Part shown: in pieces, positions 7,496 through 16,170 of the stretch | Layout of the letters: each line of letters begins with the position of its first letter | Numbering within the stretch: position 1 is the stretch's first letter | Source of the DNA: a virus | DNA: 64,000 nt | Strand: one strand, 5' to 3' | IMG/VR virus record: IMGVR_UViG_3300050821_003884 | Coordinates: 1 to 64,000 of that record | Program-made: the position numbers and the translations under genes | The notes under the pieces: generated by a model | The model's input: the letters and a program-made list of their open reading frames with translations, nothing else | Databases searched by the model: none | What the model was told of the DNA's origin: nothing

Positions 7496-8568
7496 TGCAG
7501 GAGGAAAGATACGGGTGTCGCAACCATAGCTATTCCGCGTGGCATCGGCGACATTCGATAGAACGATTTGTCGGCGGCGAAGATGCTCACGTGCTGTCGA
7601 TGATCGATCTTGACGGCGCACTTTTTGTTGAGTGTGACGACGGCACCAAGGAACCACTGGCACTCTTTGAGGTTGCAGTGGACGTTGGTCAGAGCGTAAA
7701 GCCAGCAACTGTTATCCGAAAACTTGCACAGCGATGCCGAGGCGAGATGCCTGCGTATGTTGTGCTCTACACCCTCGGACAAGAGGCGAACCCTGCCGAC
7801 TCATCCGCTTTAGATATCACAAAGTTCCGGAAACGCCGCGTGTGGCCGGACCCAGAAAAAGAATGGGAAGTTCTATCCCCAAAGCAGTATGCGGAGAAAT
7901 TGAAAGAGATTAGAGAGTGGGCTGTGCATAGGCTAGATTCTGTGTCGGGAATCAAATTGGCACCCATTCAAACCGCGATGGCGGGAAGCAACGCGGACAT
8001 CTTTCCCTCGATTGCTAGGCTATACATTCCGCAAGGCGCGAAGGTTTTAGATGCAACGTTCGGAAAAGGTGTGTTCTGGGCAAAACTGAACGGCAGCGCT
8101 ACTTCGTTGAAATTAACAACAAACGACATTGCCGATGGAGCGCAGCATCATCAGGACTTCAGAAAACTGAGCTTTCCAGACGAAACATTCGATGTCGTAG
8201 TGCTCGATCCGCCATATACCTACAGCCCTAAAGGGACTATCAAGCCGTCTATCGCAGATTGCTACGGCCTTAATGACTCTCCCGATATTTCCTGCATGAA
8301 GAAAGTATGGGAGCTTTACCGCGACGGCATCCATGAAGCGCATCGCGTGCTCCGAACCGGGGGGATTTTGATCGTTAAATCGCAGGACTGTATTCAGGCG
8401 GGGAAGCAGTGGTGGACGCACGTCGCAGTGATGAGATCGAAGGGGTTTATCTGCGAAGACCTCTTCGTACTTGTACAGAACGTGACTCCGGCCATGGACC
8501 CAAAATGGAAAACGCAAAGGCATGCAAGAAAGAACCACAGCTTCTTCGCTGTCCTGAAGAAGCAGTAG
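7495..8568 (+). CDS. DNA methyltransferase with an N-terminal nuclease-like domain
   Basis: 357 aa from ATG 7495 (overlapping TGATG, GGAGAG upstream). The C-terminal half carries the AdoMet loop VLDATFGKG (184-192) and VVVLDPPY (234-241), the motifs of DNA amino-methylases. The N-terminal 150 residues (WHRRHSIERF, then IDLDGALFVE and EPLALFEVAVDVGQ) have a D...E-V-A pattern compatible with a PD-(D/E)XK fold; this is an inference. Together with the preceding fusion it forms a two-methylase module that could counter host restriction. Confidence 0.8.
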   Translation: MQEERYGCRNHSYSAWHRRHSIERFVGGEDAHVLSMIDLDGALFVECDDGTKEPLALFEVAVDVGQSVKPATVIRKLAQRCRGEMPAYVVLYTLGQEANPADSSALDITKFRKRRVWPDPEKEWEVLSPKQYAEKLKEIREWAVHRLDSVSGIKLAPIQTAMAGSNADIFPSIARLYIPQGAKVLDATFGKGVFWAKLNGSATSLKLTTNDIADGAQHHQDFRKLSFPDETFDVVVLDPPYTYSPKGTIKPSIADCYGLNDSPDISCMKKVWELYRDGIHEAHRVLRTGGILIVKSQDCIQAGKQWWTHVAVMRSKGFICEDLFVLVQNVTPAMDPKWKTQRHARKNHSFFAVLKKQ

Positions 8569-8583
8569 TGTCGGGAGGCAAGT

Positions 8584-8868
8584 ATGACAAAGATGCAAGT
8601 CAACAAAACCAAAGCAAAGCCTTTTAGGGTGCGGGTAACGTGGAGCGAACTTTGCCCCATTGAATACACATTCGCCACTGAGGCCGAACTGGAGGCATTT
8701 TGCTACGGGATTGATCAATACGACATCGAACGCAGCGATGGCCCCTATAACGAAGGGGTGTGCATAAGCAGGCGGAACGCCGATGGCACATATAGTCAAC
8801 GCTGCGCCGCCAGCGATGAGTGGGAAGACGACGAGTTTGAGTGGGACGACAACGTTGTGTATGCGTGA
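8584..8868 (+). CDS. Unknown acidic protein
   Basis: 94 aa, not recognised. The N-terminal region looks like a small beta fold (PFRVRVTWSE...YTFATEAELEAFCYG); the last 15 residues are strongly acidic (DEWEDDEFEWDD). It starts 15 bp after the methyltransferase with GGGAGGCAAGT as ribosome site. Confidence 0.7.
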   Translation: MTKMQVNKTKAKPFRVRVTWSELCPIEYTFATEAELEAFCYGIDQYDIERSDGPYNEGVCISRRNADGTYSQRCAASDEWEDDEFEWDDNVVYA

Positions 8869-8871
8869 GCT

Positions 8872-10161
8872 ATGAACTTAGTCCAAATTAAAATCCCGGC
8901 GTGGCACCAATCGACAGAGTTTCTAACTTCGTGCCCGACTCTCTATGTCGAGTCCGTAATTAAATCCAGCCCGCAACCGGGCGGGATGGACTCTGCACGT
9001 GGGCGGCAGGTGCATGAAGTGGGCGCGAAGTACGTCCACTACTGCGCTCAGGAGCGTGTAGCTTCCGATCTGGCGGCATTTGACAGGTTCGCCGCCGGTG
9101 CCGGTCCCTTGGCGGCCCGCATTCTAGGTGGCATGCGGGATAGTTACAACGTTGACTACGAACATGTGCTGGCGACGGAGCTAACGCTGAGCCTTGACGG
9201 GGACTTCCAGCCTACTGATGTAGTTGAAGCGATTGCCGGAACCTGTGCAGACACAGGCAGGGAAACGAAAGTAGTCGGCACTTTAGACGCGCTGTACGCA
9301 TTCCCGGATATAGCCACGATGCGGATCGATGATTTAAAGACGCATCCGCATCCCTTCGATCCTGCCGACAAGCTGCAATCGAAAACCTATGCGTTGCTGG
9401 TCTTTATGCACTGGGCATGGGTCGAGAAGATTATTTTCCGCCTGATCTTCGTGCGCTACAGGAAGGTAGTTCGCGAAGTTGAATTTACCAGAGACATGAT
9501 CCCGGATTTGATCGCCGCGATCCGCGCAGCCCGCGACCGCCAGATAAAAATTCACACGGACTACGAAGCTGGCAACGAGATCGAAGCGCTGGCCGGGAAC
9601 CACTGTTACTACTGCCCATTGCTTAGTAACGCTAAGTGCCCGATTGCGAAGTACAACGCCAACATGCAGCTCACCATGCAGCAGCGGCTGAATTTTAATT
9701 TGTGGTACGGGCAGTTCAGTCGCGCCAACAACTTGGCCATGAAGACGTTTGTGCAGGAGCGGGGAAGGCCCATCGTGCTCAAAGACTACAACGGCAAAAG
9801 CTATATCTACGGCCCGGTGGAGAAGGAACAGGAAGTCTATCCGGTATTTAAATTCACTACCAACGGCATGGAACTTCGCGATCAGGTAAACCCGGTGCTG
9901 CCGATCATCGACTTACTGATTGACTATGCCGTCGATAACCCCGGCGACTCACTGTGGATGCGCAACGTAGTGATAAGTTCCACCAGCCTGAAGAAGTATC
10001 TCAAGACAAACAAGAGAGCCTTTTTAGATCAGGCCGTCGAAGACACGGTCGAGAAGGTTACCAAAACACCTTTACGTGTGTCGAAGCCGCTCGACGCCGT
10101 GCCGGAAGACGAGTTTGACGATGACGACGAAGGCGACTGGGAAGAGGAGGGTTACCTGTGA
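8872..10161 (+). CDS. Cas4/RecB-like PD-(D/E)XK exonuclease with Fe-S cysteines
   Basis: 429 aa. One early Cys (Cys21 in LTSCPTLY) and a late cluster Cys245-x2-Cys248-x7-Cys256 give the four iron-sulfur ligands typical of Cas4 and AddB-type nucleases. Between them are His48 in GRQVHE, GTLDALY (Asp139), IDDLKT (Asp154-Lys156) and a QSKTYAL motif, the usual RecB-family nuclease order. It probably trims DNA ends for recombination together with the 4582 protein and the SbcC-like ATPase. The acidic tail (DEFDDDDEGDWEEEG) may bind a partner. Confidence 0.85.
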   Translation: MNLVQIKIPAWHQSTEFLTSCPTLYVESVIKSSPQPGGMDSARGRQVHEVGAKYVHYCAQERVASDLAAFDRFAAGAGPLAARILGGMRDSYNVDYEHVLATELTLSLDGDFQPTDVVEAIAGTCADTGRETKVVGTLDALYAFPDIATMRIDDLKTHPHPFDPADKLQSKTYALLVFMHWAWVEKIIFRLIFVRYRKVVREVEFTRDMIPDLIAAIRAARDRQIKIHTDYEAGNEIEALAGNHCYYCPLLSNAKCPIAKYNANMQLTMQQRLNFNLWYGQFSRANNLAMKTFVQERGRPIVLKDYNGKSYIYGPVEKEQEVYPVFKFTTNGMELRDQVNPVLPIIDLLIDYAVDNPGDSLWMRNVVISSTSLKKYLKTNKRAFLDQAVEDTVEKVTKTPLRVSKPLDAVPEDEFDDDDEGDWEEEGYL

Positions 10162-10424
10162 TGACAGATCAGGCGTTTCTGATGCGGGCCACCGAGATCA
10201 CCGCAGAGGCTAGGCGGGCCATGGATATCCATCCCCCTATCAACACGGCGCACGAGGGGTACGCCGTCATCAAGGAAGAGCTGGATGAATTCTGGGAAGA
10301 AGTAAAGCTCAACCCAAACAAGCTGAGCGCAGCCGGACGGGCCGACAGGATTGACAGGATGCGCAAGGAGCTTACCCAGACAGCAGCCATGTGCCTGCGA
10401 ACGATGCTGGACTTAGAGCTTTAA
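10161..10424 (+). CDS. MazG-like nucleotide pyrophosphohydrolase
   Basis: 88 aa from ATG 10161 (TGATG overlap with the nuclease; GAGGAGG upstream). HEGYAVIKEELDEFWEEVK and the later RKELTQTAAMCLRTMLDL fit the helical MazG-like fold, whose EExxE motif binds magnesium and cleaves (d)NTPs to monophosphates. Phage members may clean nucleotide pools or remove ppGpp. The region right after it is a repeat array. Confidence 0.7.
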   Translation: MTDQAFLMRATEITAEARRAMDIHPPINTAHEGYAVIKEELDEFWEEVKLNPNKLSAAGRADRIDRMRKELTQTAAMCLRTMLDLEL

Positions 10425-10436
10425 ACCGTCGTAGTT

Positions 10437-10651
10437 GAGAGTACCAATGCGTGGGAGTGAACCAAAAGGCTGGAGAGTGCCAATAGACGAGAGTGAACCA
10501 TAACTGATGCGAGTACCAGTTCCAAGGTGTGAACCATAGTAGTTGCGAGCGCCAAGATCGGTGAGTGTACGACGAACCAATCCGAGGGAGAGCACCAAAG
10601 CATACGCGTGAACCATTTGAGCGGCGAGTACCAAAACGTGTGAGTGAACCA
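10437..10651 (+). repeat. 18-bp-periodic decamer array A
   Basis: About twelve units. Decamers of type 1 (GnGTGAACCA) and type 2 (GnGAGYRCCA) alternate, separated by 8 variable bases, e.g. GAGTGAACCA-8-GAGAGTGCCA-8-GAGTGAACCA. One interior unit is irregular. The array fills the gap between the MazG-like and beta-helix genes, with no promoter or terminator seen in it. Confidence 0.9.
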
Positions 10652-10685
10652 ATAAAAATCAGGCTTGAAGACTAGGAGAAATGTA

Positions 10686-11429
10686 ATGCAAACCATCACA
10701 AGTAATGGCACGGACGACACAGCCCAGATACAGGCTGCGCTCGATGGTGGCGATTCGGTCATCATCAGCGGTAAATGCCTTGTCACCCAGATCAAACTGC
10801 ACGACAGCCAGCACCTCAACGGGAGCGGCGGCATCCTGCAACAACTGCCTACAGCCAAGGGGCACATGATCACGCTGGCCAAGCCGGAGGCGCGGGACTG
10901 GCACATCCAGAATCTGAAGCTTCAGGGCAACTGGACGGGCGGGGAACCGACTTATACCAGCGCCATCGACCTGAACTTTGGGACGGATGGCAACACGCAT
11001 CGCGGGGTCATCCAGAACGTTATCGTGGATCGCTTTGGTGGCAACGGCATCGTGCTGGACAAGACGCCGGGAACAGGCGGCGCGGGCGACAATCTCATCG
11101 CGTCTTGTCAAGTCTACGGCTGTGCCCTACATGGCTTCGTCATCAACGTGGACGACTGCAACCTGACGCAGTGCATCTCCGGCCAGAACTGCATGGATGG
11201 CTACAAGATTTCCGGCTGGGCCACGCACATCCATAACTCCAAGGCGTACATGGGGCCGGTGGGCTTCGAATTTAAAAACACGCAGGGGAACGTGTGCATC
11301 GGGCTGGAGTTTCAAAAGACAAATGATGGTCCCCATCAGGTCGCCTTCCTCTGGAATGGCGCGGAGACAGACATCCCCACGCTGGAAGCAATGACCACAA
11401 GCAGGTTTGTAGGGCTAGTGAGTCAATGA
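10686..11429 (+). CDS. Right-handed beta-helix (pectate-lyase-like) protein
   Basis: 247 aa from ATG 10686 (AGGAG upstream). The start TSNGTDDTAQIQAALDGG is the hallmark of pectate-lyase-superfamily N-termini in phage tailspikes and depolymerases. The rest shows short beta-rich rungs with repeated G-x-x-I/V-x-N patterns. It may bind or cleave surface polysaccharide, or be a cargo protein. Its place among early DNA-metabolism genes, far from tail genes, is odd. Confidence 0.6.
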   Translation: MQTITSNGTDDTAQIQAALDGGDSVIISGKCLVTQIKLHDSQHLNGSGGILQQLPTAKGHMITLAKPEARDWHIQNLKLQGNWTGGEPTYTSAIDLNFGTDGNTHRGVIQNVIVDRFGGNGIVLDKTPGTGGAGDNLIASCQVYGCALHGFVINVDDCNLTQCISGQNCMDGYKISGWATHIHNSKAYMGPVGFEFKNTQGNVCIGLEFQKTNDGPHQVAFLWNGAETDIPTLEAMTTSRFVGLVSQ

Positions 11430-11665
11430 CGGGCGGTAGCTGGTTCAGGTGGCGAAGGAGACTCCCATTGAGGACGTATCAGGTGTGCTTAAAAGACGGT
11501 AAGTCGGTAGAGGTTCAGGCCGACGACGTGGACTTGGATGTCGTTGGCGAGAACGGAAGCTCGACATTCTTCTGGAATTTCCAAACCGGGGACGACGACG
11601 ACAACATCACTGTGGCGGCGATCCCGTTCAACAATGTCAACCATATCGTGAGCCGACCGGGATGA
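11426..11665 (+). CDS. Unknown small protein
   Basis: 79 aa, not recognised. Begins with a basic stretch (WFRWRRRLPLR) followed by a beta-like region with an acidic run (GDDDDN). Overlaps its neighbours on both sides by 4 bases (ATGA), so it is translationally coupled. Confidence 0.6.
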   Translation: MTGGSWFRWRRRLPLRTYQVCLKDGKSVEVQADDVDLDVVGENGSSTFFWNFQTGDDDDNITVAAIPFNNVNHIVSRPG

Positions 11666-11946
11666 GCTTTCGCGACACGCTGGCGGAATTAAATCCGGAC
11701 GCGCTGTTCGCGGACGGGTTCGACGATGCCTACGTCGGCTTCATCGACAATCACTGGGCCGTGGGCCTGCCGGTAGCGGTGTACTCGCGACGCAAGTGCA
11801 TCAAGATTCTCATGCAGGACATGGGCGAAGAAGCGGCTGAAGAGTTCTTTGAGTTCAACGTTGCCGGGGCGTATGTAGGGCCGCATACGCCGCTCTTTCT
11901 CGTGGACAGGTGCGATGACGATGACAGTGACGTATTTCCAAGTTGA
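11662..11946 (+). CDS. Conserved phage protein of unknown function
   Basis: 94 aa. The pattern FADGFDDAYVGF...VAVYSRRKCIKILMQDMG...FFEFNVAGAYVGPHTPLFLVD matches a small family common in tailed-phage early regions whose role is unknown. ATGA overlap with the previous gene. Confidence 0.75.
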   Translation: MSFRDTLAELNPDALFADGFDDAYVGFIDNHWAVGLPVAVYSRRKCIKILMQDMGEEAAEEFFEFNVAGAYVGPHTPLFLVDRCDDDDSDVFPS

Positions 11947-12130
11947 ATTTTATTCCAAGCTGGATAACCGCTGGGTGCCGCTCGGCGGCAGGGAGAAGAC
12001 GGAGGCCGAAGCATGGGAGATGTACGAGACGCTGCGCCCAGCTCATCGGCGACGCATCGTCAAGGTGACGCAGACGACGGAGGTGATTATGCAGATGAGC
12101 GAAGCAGGAGTCGAAGCATGGCCGCGATGA
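11915..12130 (+). CDS. Unknown small protein overlapping its upstream neighbour
   Basis: 71 aa; starts 32 bases inside the preceding gene in another frame. The sequence (VTYFQVEFYSKLDNRWVPLG, then KTEAEAWEMYETLRPAHRR) looks like a compact alpha/beta protein. Function unknown. Confidence 0.55.
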   Translation: MTMTVTYFQVEFYSKLDNRWVPLGGREKTEAEAWEMYETLRPAHRRRIVKVTQTTEVIMQMSEAGVEAWPR

Positions 12131-12699
12131 CGCATGGCGAACTGGTAAAACGCGCCGTGCGCTGGCTGACAAGTACACAGCGTTGCGGCGTGGTGCTGGC
12201 CGAGATCAGCACCGTCGCGCATGAGAATCCGGACGCGATTGGCTGGCAGGCGCATAAGTCGATTCTGGTGGAGTGCAAGACCAGCCGCTCCGACTTTCTT
12301 GGGCAACGGGACAAACCCTGCGTCAGGGCCAACTGTCTGGTAGGCAACGAGCGCTACTACCTGTGCGAAGCCTATGTTATCCGGCCTGAAGATGTGGATG
12401 ATACCGGCTTCGGCCTGCTGTGGGTGGACGGCGATTACGTCAGGATACGCTCGAAAGCCCAGTTCCGCTCGCTGTCGCCGTCGGAGTATCAGGACGAGCG
12501 GACCATGCTGGTGTCAGCGCTGCGCCGCATTAAATTACGGGAGTTTCTGGTGATCGCCCCACCAGAGAGTGAACCAATGCAATTGCGAGTACCAGAGCAA
12601 GAGAGTGAACCACGAAATCCGGGAGTACCAAAGGTGGCGAGTGAACCAATTAAGTCTGGGGAGCACCAATCCAAGGGAGTTAACCACGAGTGCCAATGA
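12118..12699 (+). CDS. PD-(D/E)XK nuclease-like protein with a repeat-encoded tail
   Basis: 193 aa from ATG 12118 (AGCAGGAGTCGAAGC upstream). Residues 1-140 (HGELVKRAVRWL, VVLAEIST, PDAIGWQAHKSILVECKTSR) match a phage/bacterial family whose E...D-A-I...E-C-K residues fit a PD-(D/E)XK core. From about residue 150 the frame runs into repeat array B, giving SEPMQLRVPEQE, SEPRNPGVPKVA and SEPIKSGEHQ, a 12-residue repeat that is a translation of the DNA array. Whether the tail matters is unknown. Confidence 0.75.
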   Translation: MAAMTHGELVKRAVRWLTSTQRCGVVLAEISTVAHENPDAIGWQAHKSILVECKTSRSDFLGQRDKPCVRANCLVGNERYYLCEAYVIRPEDVDDTGFGLLWVDGDYVRIRSKAQFRSLSPSEYQDERTMLVSALRRIKLREFLVIAPPESEPMQLRVPEQESEPRNPGVPKVASEPIKSGEHQSKGVNHECQ

Positions 12700-12780
12700 A
12701 ACGCGTGAACCAAAATGGTAGCGAGTGCCAACTAAGTGCGTGAACCATGAATCTTGTGAGCACCATAGAAGCAGAGTGAA
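12564..12780 (+). repeat. 18-bp-periodic decamer array B
   Basis: About twelve alternating GnGTGAACCA and GnGAGYRCCA units. The first two thirds are translated as the tail of the PD-(D/E)XK-like protein. The last unit is cut to GAGTGAA (12774-12780), 5 bases before the SbcC-like ATG. Confidence 0.9.
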
Positions 12781-12785
12781 TAACT

Positions 12786-14726
12786 ATGAAAGTAGCCAAA
12801 TTACACTTGGAAAATTTCCGCATTCACAAGGATTCGGTACTGTCCTTCGGCGACAGCTCGTTCGTGGTGATTCGCGGACGCAACGCTGCCGGTAAGTCCA
12901 CCATCGGGCAGGGACTTTCCATGTGCCTCACGCCATCGACCAGCGGCCTCGATCCGCGAGGCCAAGGATTTATTTCGAAGATCAAGCGCGGCGCATCGAA
13001 GGCCGTTCTCACGGCGGACCTGCAAACCAAGCACCACCTCATCCAGCGCACGGTTACGCTGAACACCAGCGCTTCCGGGCGCACACAGAAAACGGTTTGC
13101 CTGAGTGATCCCACGTGGAAGCCGACGCGCTTCGATCAGGAGCTGGAGAAGCAGCGGGCCGCGCTGACGGTAGTCCTGAATACGGATGCCTTTCTGCGCA
13201 TGGACGAAAAGGAACAGAAGAACCTGCTGGCCTCCCTTGCACTTCCCAGCCGCTACGACTTCGCTCCGCTGGTCGTGGCGGAGGTAGAGACGATATTGGG
13301 GCGGGGAACCGTCAACTTTGAAGGCGAGCCATTCGCTGCGATCAATCAGGCATACAAGAAGCTCTTTGACGAAAGGCAGATCGTCAACCGGCAGGTAAAG
13401 GAATTCGCCATCCCGGATGAGCTGCCGATCCCGCCGGACGTGGACTCCGCTTCGATACAGGATCAGCTCGCATCGCTGCGGGCAAGGCGCAGGGAGCTAC
13501 AGCAGGAGCGCGATCAGGCCGTTGCTGTAGCGAACAAGGAAGAGCTGTCCCGCGTTCGCGCCAAGGAAAGGATCGACGAGGCGCTCAACGCTGAACAGCG
13601 GCGCAGGAAAGCCATCGCGGACAAGCTGCTCAAGGATGGCCAGTTGGAATACCTGCGCAAGGTTGCAGCCGGGAAGCCGGAACTGGACAGGCTGGTGGCT
13701 GAACGTGCGGCCTGTGTACGCACGCGTGAGCACAACGCCACCCAGCTCAAAGGGCTGGAAGGGATACCGTGGGGCGCGAAGGCGTGTCCGACGTGCGAAC
13801 AGCCGGTCGATCCGGAGAAATTAAAAGCGCTGGGCGAAAAGCTGAGGGGCTGGGTCCGAGACACGGAAACATCTCTGGGCATGATGGATCAAAAAATCAA
13901 AGCGCTGGGAGACGTGGCCGGGGCCGTCGAGGCCATCGCCGTCCATGAAGAAGCGCGTAAGAAGCTGGAGGAATTCGACGCGCAGTCGGATCAGCGGCAG
14001 AAGCAGATTGACGAGGCGCGGAAGGATGTGCCGGGGCCGACGCACTTCGATTTCTCGCCCTTCAACGAAAGTATGGGCGACTGCGACGCTGAGATCGAGC
14101 GGCTGTCGAACCTGCTGCGCCCGGTGATCGTGGCCGAAGAGCGCAGGAAGGAAGTCGAGGTCAAGCGCGGCCAGCTCGCGGCCCTCAAAGAAAAAGCCAT
14201 GGTGCTGGACCAGCTCGTGAAGTACTTCGACAAGGACGGAATCAAGGCCAAGCTGCTGGGTGAGTACATCGGCGGCTTTGAGCACAGGCTGAATGAAGTG
14301 CTGAACGCGTGGGGATATTCCTGCGCGTTGTCGATTGAGCCGTACAGCTTCGACGTAACGACGGCCCGTGAAGACGTGATCCCGCTGCGCGAACTCTCCG
14401 GTGCGGAGCGGGTAATGTTCTCGCTGGCCTTCCAGTGCGCGGTGTCAAGGACGGCAAACATCGGCATCGTAGTAATCGACGAAGTGGCAACACTGCTGCC
14501 GGAACTGCGCACGACGATGTACAGGCAGCTCCATGGAATGGTCCGGGACGGCTATCTGGATCAGGTCATCATGCTGGTCGCGGATACCTCGGAAGAACTC
14601 CCCAGCAAGCCGCTGGCGGGTAGCGCGTTCTTTATGGTGGACGGCGGCGCGGTGTACCCACTCTCAAACAGCTTTCCACGAAAGGAGCCTACCAGTGAAC
14701 GAACAGCAGAAAGAAGTATCGCCTGA
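12786..14726 (+). CDS. SbcC/Rad50-like AAA ATPase with zinc hook
   Basis: 646 aa. The Walker A motif is GRNAAGKST (31-39); the ABC signature LSGAER (about 537) and Walker B IVVIDEVATL (about 560) are near the C-terminus. Two coiled-coil arms flank a CPTCEQP zinc hook (about 334-340). This is the SMC-like layout of SbcC/Rad50 and phage gp46, which use ATP to hold DNA ends for nuclease processing. The partner is probably the Cas4-like nuclease upstream; no SbcD/gp47 is visible. No clear Shine-Dalgarno: a truncated array unit (GAGTGAA) precedes ATG 12786. Confidence 0.9.
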   Translation: MKVAKLHLENFRIHKDSVLSFGDSSFVVIRGRNAAGKSTIGQGLSMCLTPSTSGLDPRGQGFISKIKRGASKAVLTADLQTKHHLIQRTVTLNTSASGRTQKTVCLSDPTWKPTRFDQELEKQRAALTVVLNTDAFLRMDEKEQKNLLASLALPSRYDFAPLVVAEVETILGRGTVNFEGEPFAAINQAYKKLFDERQIVNRQVKEFAIPDELPIPPDVDSASIQDQLASLRARRRELQQERDQAVAVANKEELSRVRAKERIDEALNAEQRRRKAIADKLLKDGQLEYLRKVAAGKPELDRLVAERAACVRTREHNATQLKGLEGIPWGAKACPTCEQPVDPEKLKALGEKLRGWVRDTETSLGMMDQKIKALGDVAGAVEAIAVHEEARKKLEEFDAQSDQRQKQIDEARKDVPGPTHFDFSPFNESMGDCDAEIERLSNLLRPVIVAEERRKEVEVKRGQLAALKEKAMVLDQLVKYFDKDGIKAKLLGEYIGGFEHRLNEVLNAWGYSCALSIEPYSFDVTTAREDVIPLRELSGAERVMFSLAFQCAVSRTANIGIVVIDEVATLLPELRTTMYRQLHGMVRDGYLDQVIMLVADTSEELPSKPLAGSAFFMVDGGAVYPLSNSFPRKEPTSERTAERSIA

Positions 14727-14835
14727 CGAGCCTGTATCGCCAGCAGTGCCAACCCCAACCCCGGAGCCAGCGCCGGAGCCGACACCGACACCAGCCCCGC
14801 AACCGGAACCAGAGAAGACAGTCACCGTCCCGTGA
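14695..14835 (+). CDS. Small Pro/Thr/Glu-repeat protein
   Basis: 46 aa from GTG 14695 (AAAGGAG upstream), overlapping the end of the SbcC-like gene by 32 bases. After an acidic start it is a run of PTPEPAPEPTPTPAP type, so disordered. Function unknown; it may be a spacer or surface peptide. Confidence 0.5.
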   Translation: MNEQQKEVSPDEPVSPAVPTPTPEPAPEPTPTPAPQPEPEKTVTVP

Positions 14836-15098
14836 TCGGCGCAAGCTTCTGGCTTCACCAAAACTGCGCACGCCATCCATCGATCTCGGGTGGCGTCGTA
14901 GTTCTGCTGCGCTACCTGAACGCGTGGCTGGCGGAGCGGAAGCAGGGAAGCTGCACTCTGGAAGAATTCGAAATCGTGCTGGCAGACGTAAACCTGAGCA
15001 TCGTGAACGTGGCCGGGACACTGCTGGTGCCCGGTCTGGGACTCAAGGAAGACGTAAAGTATCTCATGCGGCGAAGCAGGAAAGCGAAGCGGAAATAA
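14832..15098 (+). CDS. Unknown small protein with a hydrophobic segment
   Basis: 88 aa from GTG 14832, overlapping the previous stop. Includes SGGVVVLLRYLNAWL and VNVAGTLLVPGLGL; the C-terminus is very basic (RRSRKAKRK). Not recognised. Confidence 0.55.
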   Translation: MIGASFWLHQNCARHPSISGGVVVLLRYLNAWLAERKQGSCTLEEFEIVLADVNLSIVNVAGTLLVPGLGLKEDVKYLMRRSRKAKRK

Positions 15099-15614
15099 GT
15101 GCGGCGCAAACCCATCGGCGCGGGGATTTTATTTCAAGACACGGTTCAATCTGTGTTCACGCGTCTCACCGGGCAAACCTTCGACAATATGCTGGCGCGG
15201 GTGAAGCGCAAAGGATTCTACGGCCTTCCCTTCGACAAGGACCAGTTCAGGGAACACGTGCTCAGCGCCATGGGCGGCACCTACGATGGCTTCTTTCGCT
15301 GCCGGTACTGTAGAGGCTTCTTCGCGCTGGAACAGGTCGCTGTCGATCACGCCATCCCGCTGAGCCGGGGCGGGGGAGTGGAACTGGATAATCTGGAGTA
15401 CCCCTGCAAGGCCGATAACAACAGGAAGGGCAGCCTCACTCCGGAAGAGTACTTCCTGCTGCTGGAGTTTCTTGACAGCCGGATTCCGCTGGCTAAGACG
15501 GACGTGCTGCAACGGCTGGAGATCAGTATCAAGCTGGCGGCGGCGGATCGGCAGCGGAAGGCGATGGAGAAAAAGGCAGCAGCCGTGGTTTCCGGACTGC
15601 CGCCTTCTTTGTGA
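15099..15614 (+). CDS. HNH endonuclease
   Basis: 171 aa from GTG 15099, immediately after the previous stop. It has Cys68-x2-Cys71 (CRYC), the catalytic VDHAIPLSRGG (Asp83-His84), LDNLEYPC and ADNNRKG (Asn/Lys), a full HNH fold with one zinc pair. It cleaves DNA; phage HNH proteins act in packaging, recombination or as homing enzymes. It ends 1 bp from the converging gene, with no terminator between. Confidence 0.85.
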   Translation: MRRKPIGAGILFQDTVQSVFTRLTGQTFDNMLARVKRKGFYGLPFDKDQFREHVLSAMGGTYDGFFRCRYCRGFFALEQVAVDHAIPLSRGGGVELDNLEYPCKADNNRKGSLTPEEYFLLLEFLDSRIPLAKTDVLQRLEISIKLAAADRQRKAMEKKAAAVVSGLPPSL

Positions 15615-15615
15615 T

Positions 15616-16170
15616 CTATTTCGTTGGTGACGGTGTAGGAACAGGGTTCTGCGAAGCTTCCGGTGGCGGGACTTCGATGACTGTGTAGCGCCAGCCCACC
15701 CCGATGATCCAGACAAGGACGGCGGCGGTTCCAGCAGGCACGCTGGGCGGGAGCGGAGGCCAGATGGTTCCGGGCGTCGGAGGATTAGCCGGAAGGTGCC
15801 CTGCTACGGGCGGCAGGGGATTCGGCAGCCCCTGATCCGGGCCGATGGGCAGGTAGATCGGCTGCCCCGGTGCCAGTCCAGCATCTAGACCCCAATCAGG
15901 ATCGACAGGTGTAGGCGGCCAAGGACGCGGGGGCCACGGTAGGGGCGGCCACGGACGTGGGGGCCAATGGATAGGCGGCCATGGACGTGGGGGAAGGCTG
16001 TATATGGGATGGCTGGGATGGCCGGAATGGCCGGGTAGGCTCTGATCGGGTGCGCCGGGTGATCCGGATGGCAGGCCCTGATCGGGGTATTCGGGCTGTC
16101 CGGGCAGGCCCTGATCGGGATACTCGCCCCCGGTTCTGGGATCAATGAATTTAATAACTGCAAGTGGCAT
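15616..16170 (-). CDS. Pro/Trp/Gly-repeat phage protein
   Basis: 184 aa from ATG 16170 (GGAG upstream); a longer frame running through the 16250 palindrome is rejected. The N-terminal part has YPDQGLPG-type repeats; the middle has PPRPWPP repeats. The end (PAGTAAVLVWIIGVGWRYTV) is a beta strand or hydrophobic segment. I recognise similar PDQGLP/HPSHPIY proteins from other phages; their role is unknown. It stands alone between a convergent gene and a terminator. Confidence 0.65.
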   Translation of the reverse strand: MPLAVIKFIDPRTGGEYPDQGLPGQPEYPDQGLPSGSPGAPDQSLPGHSGHPSHPIYSLPPRPWPPIHWPPRPWPPLPWPPRPWPPTPVDPDWGLDAGLAPGQPIYLPIGPDQGLPNPLPPVAGHLPANPPTPGTIWPPLPPSVPAGTAAVLVWIIGVGWRYTVIEVPPPEASQNPVPTPSPTK

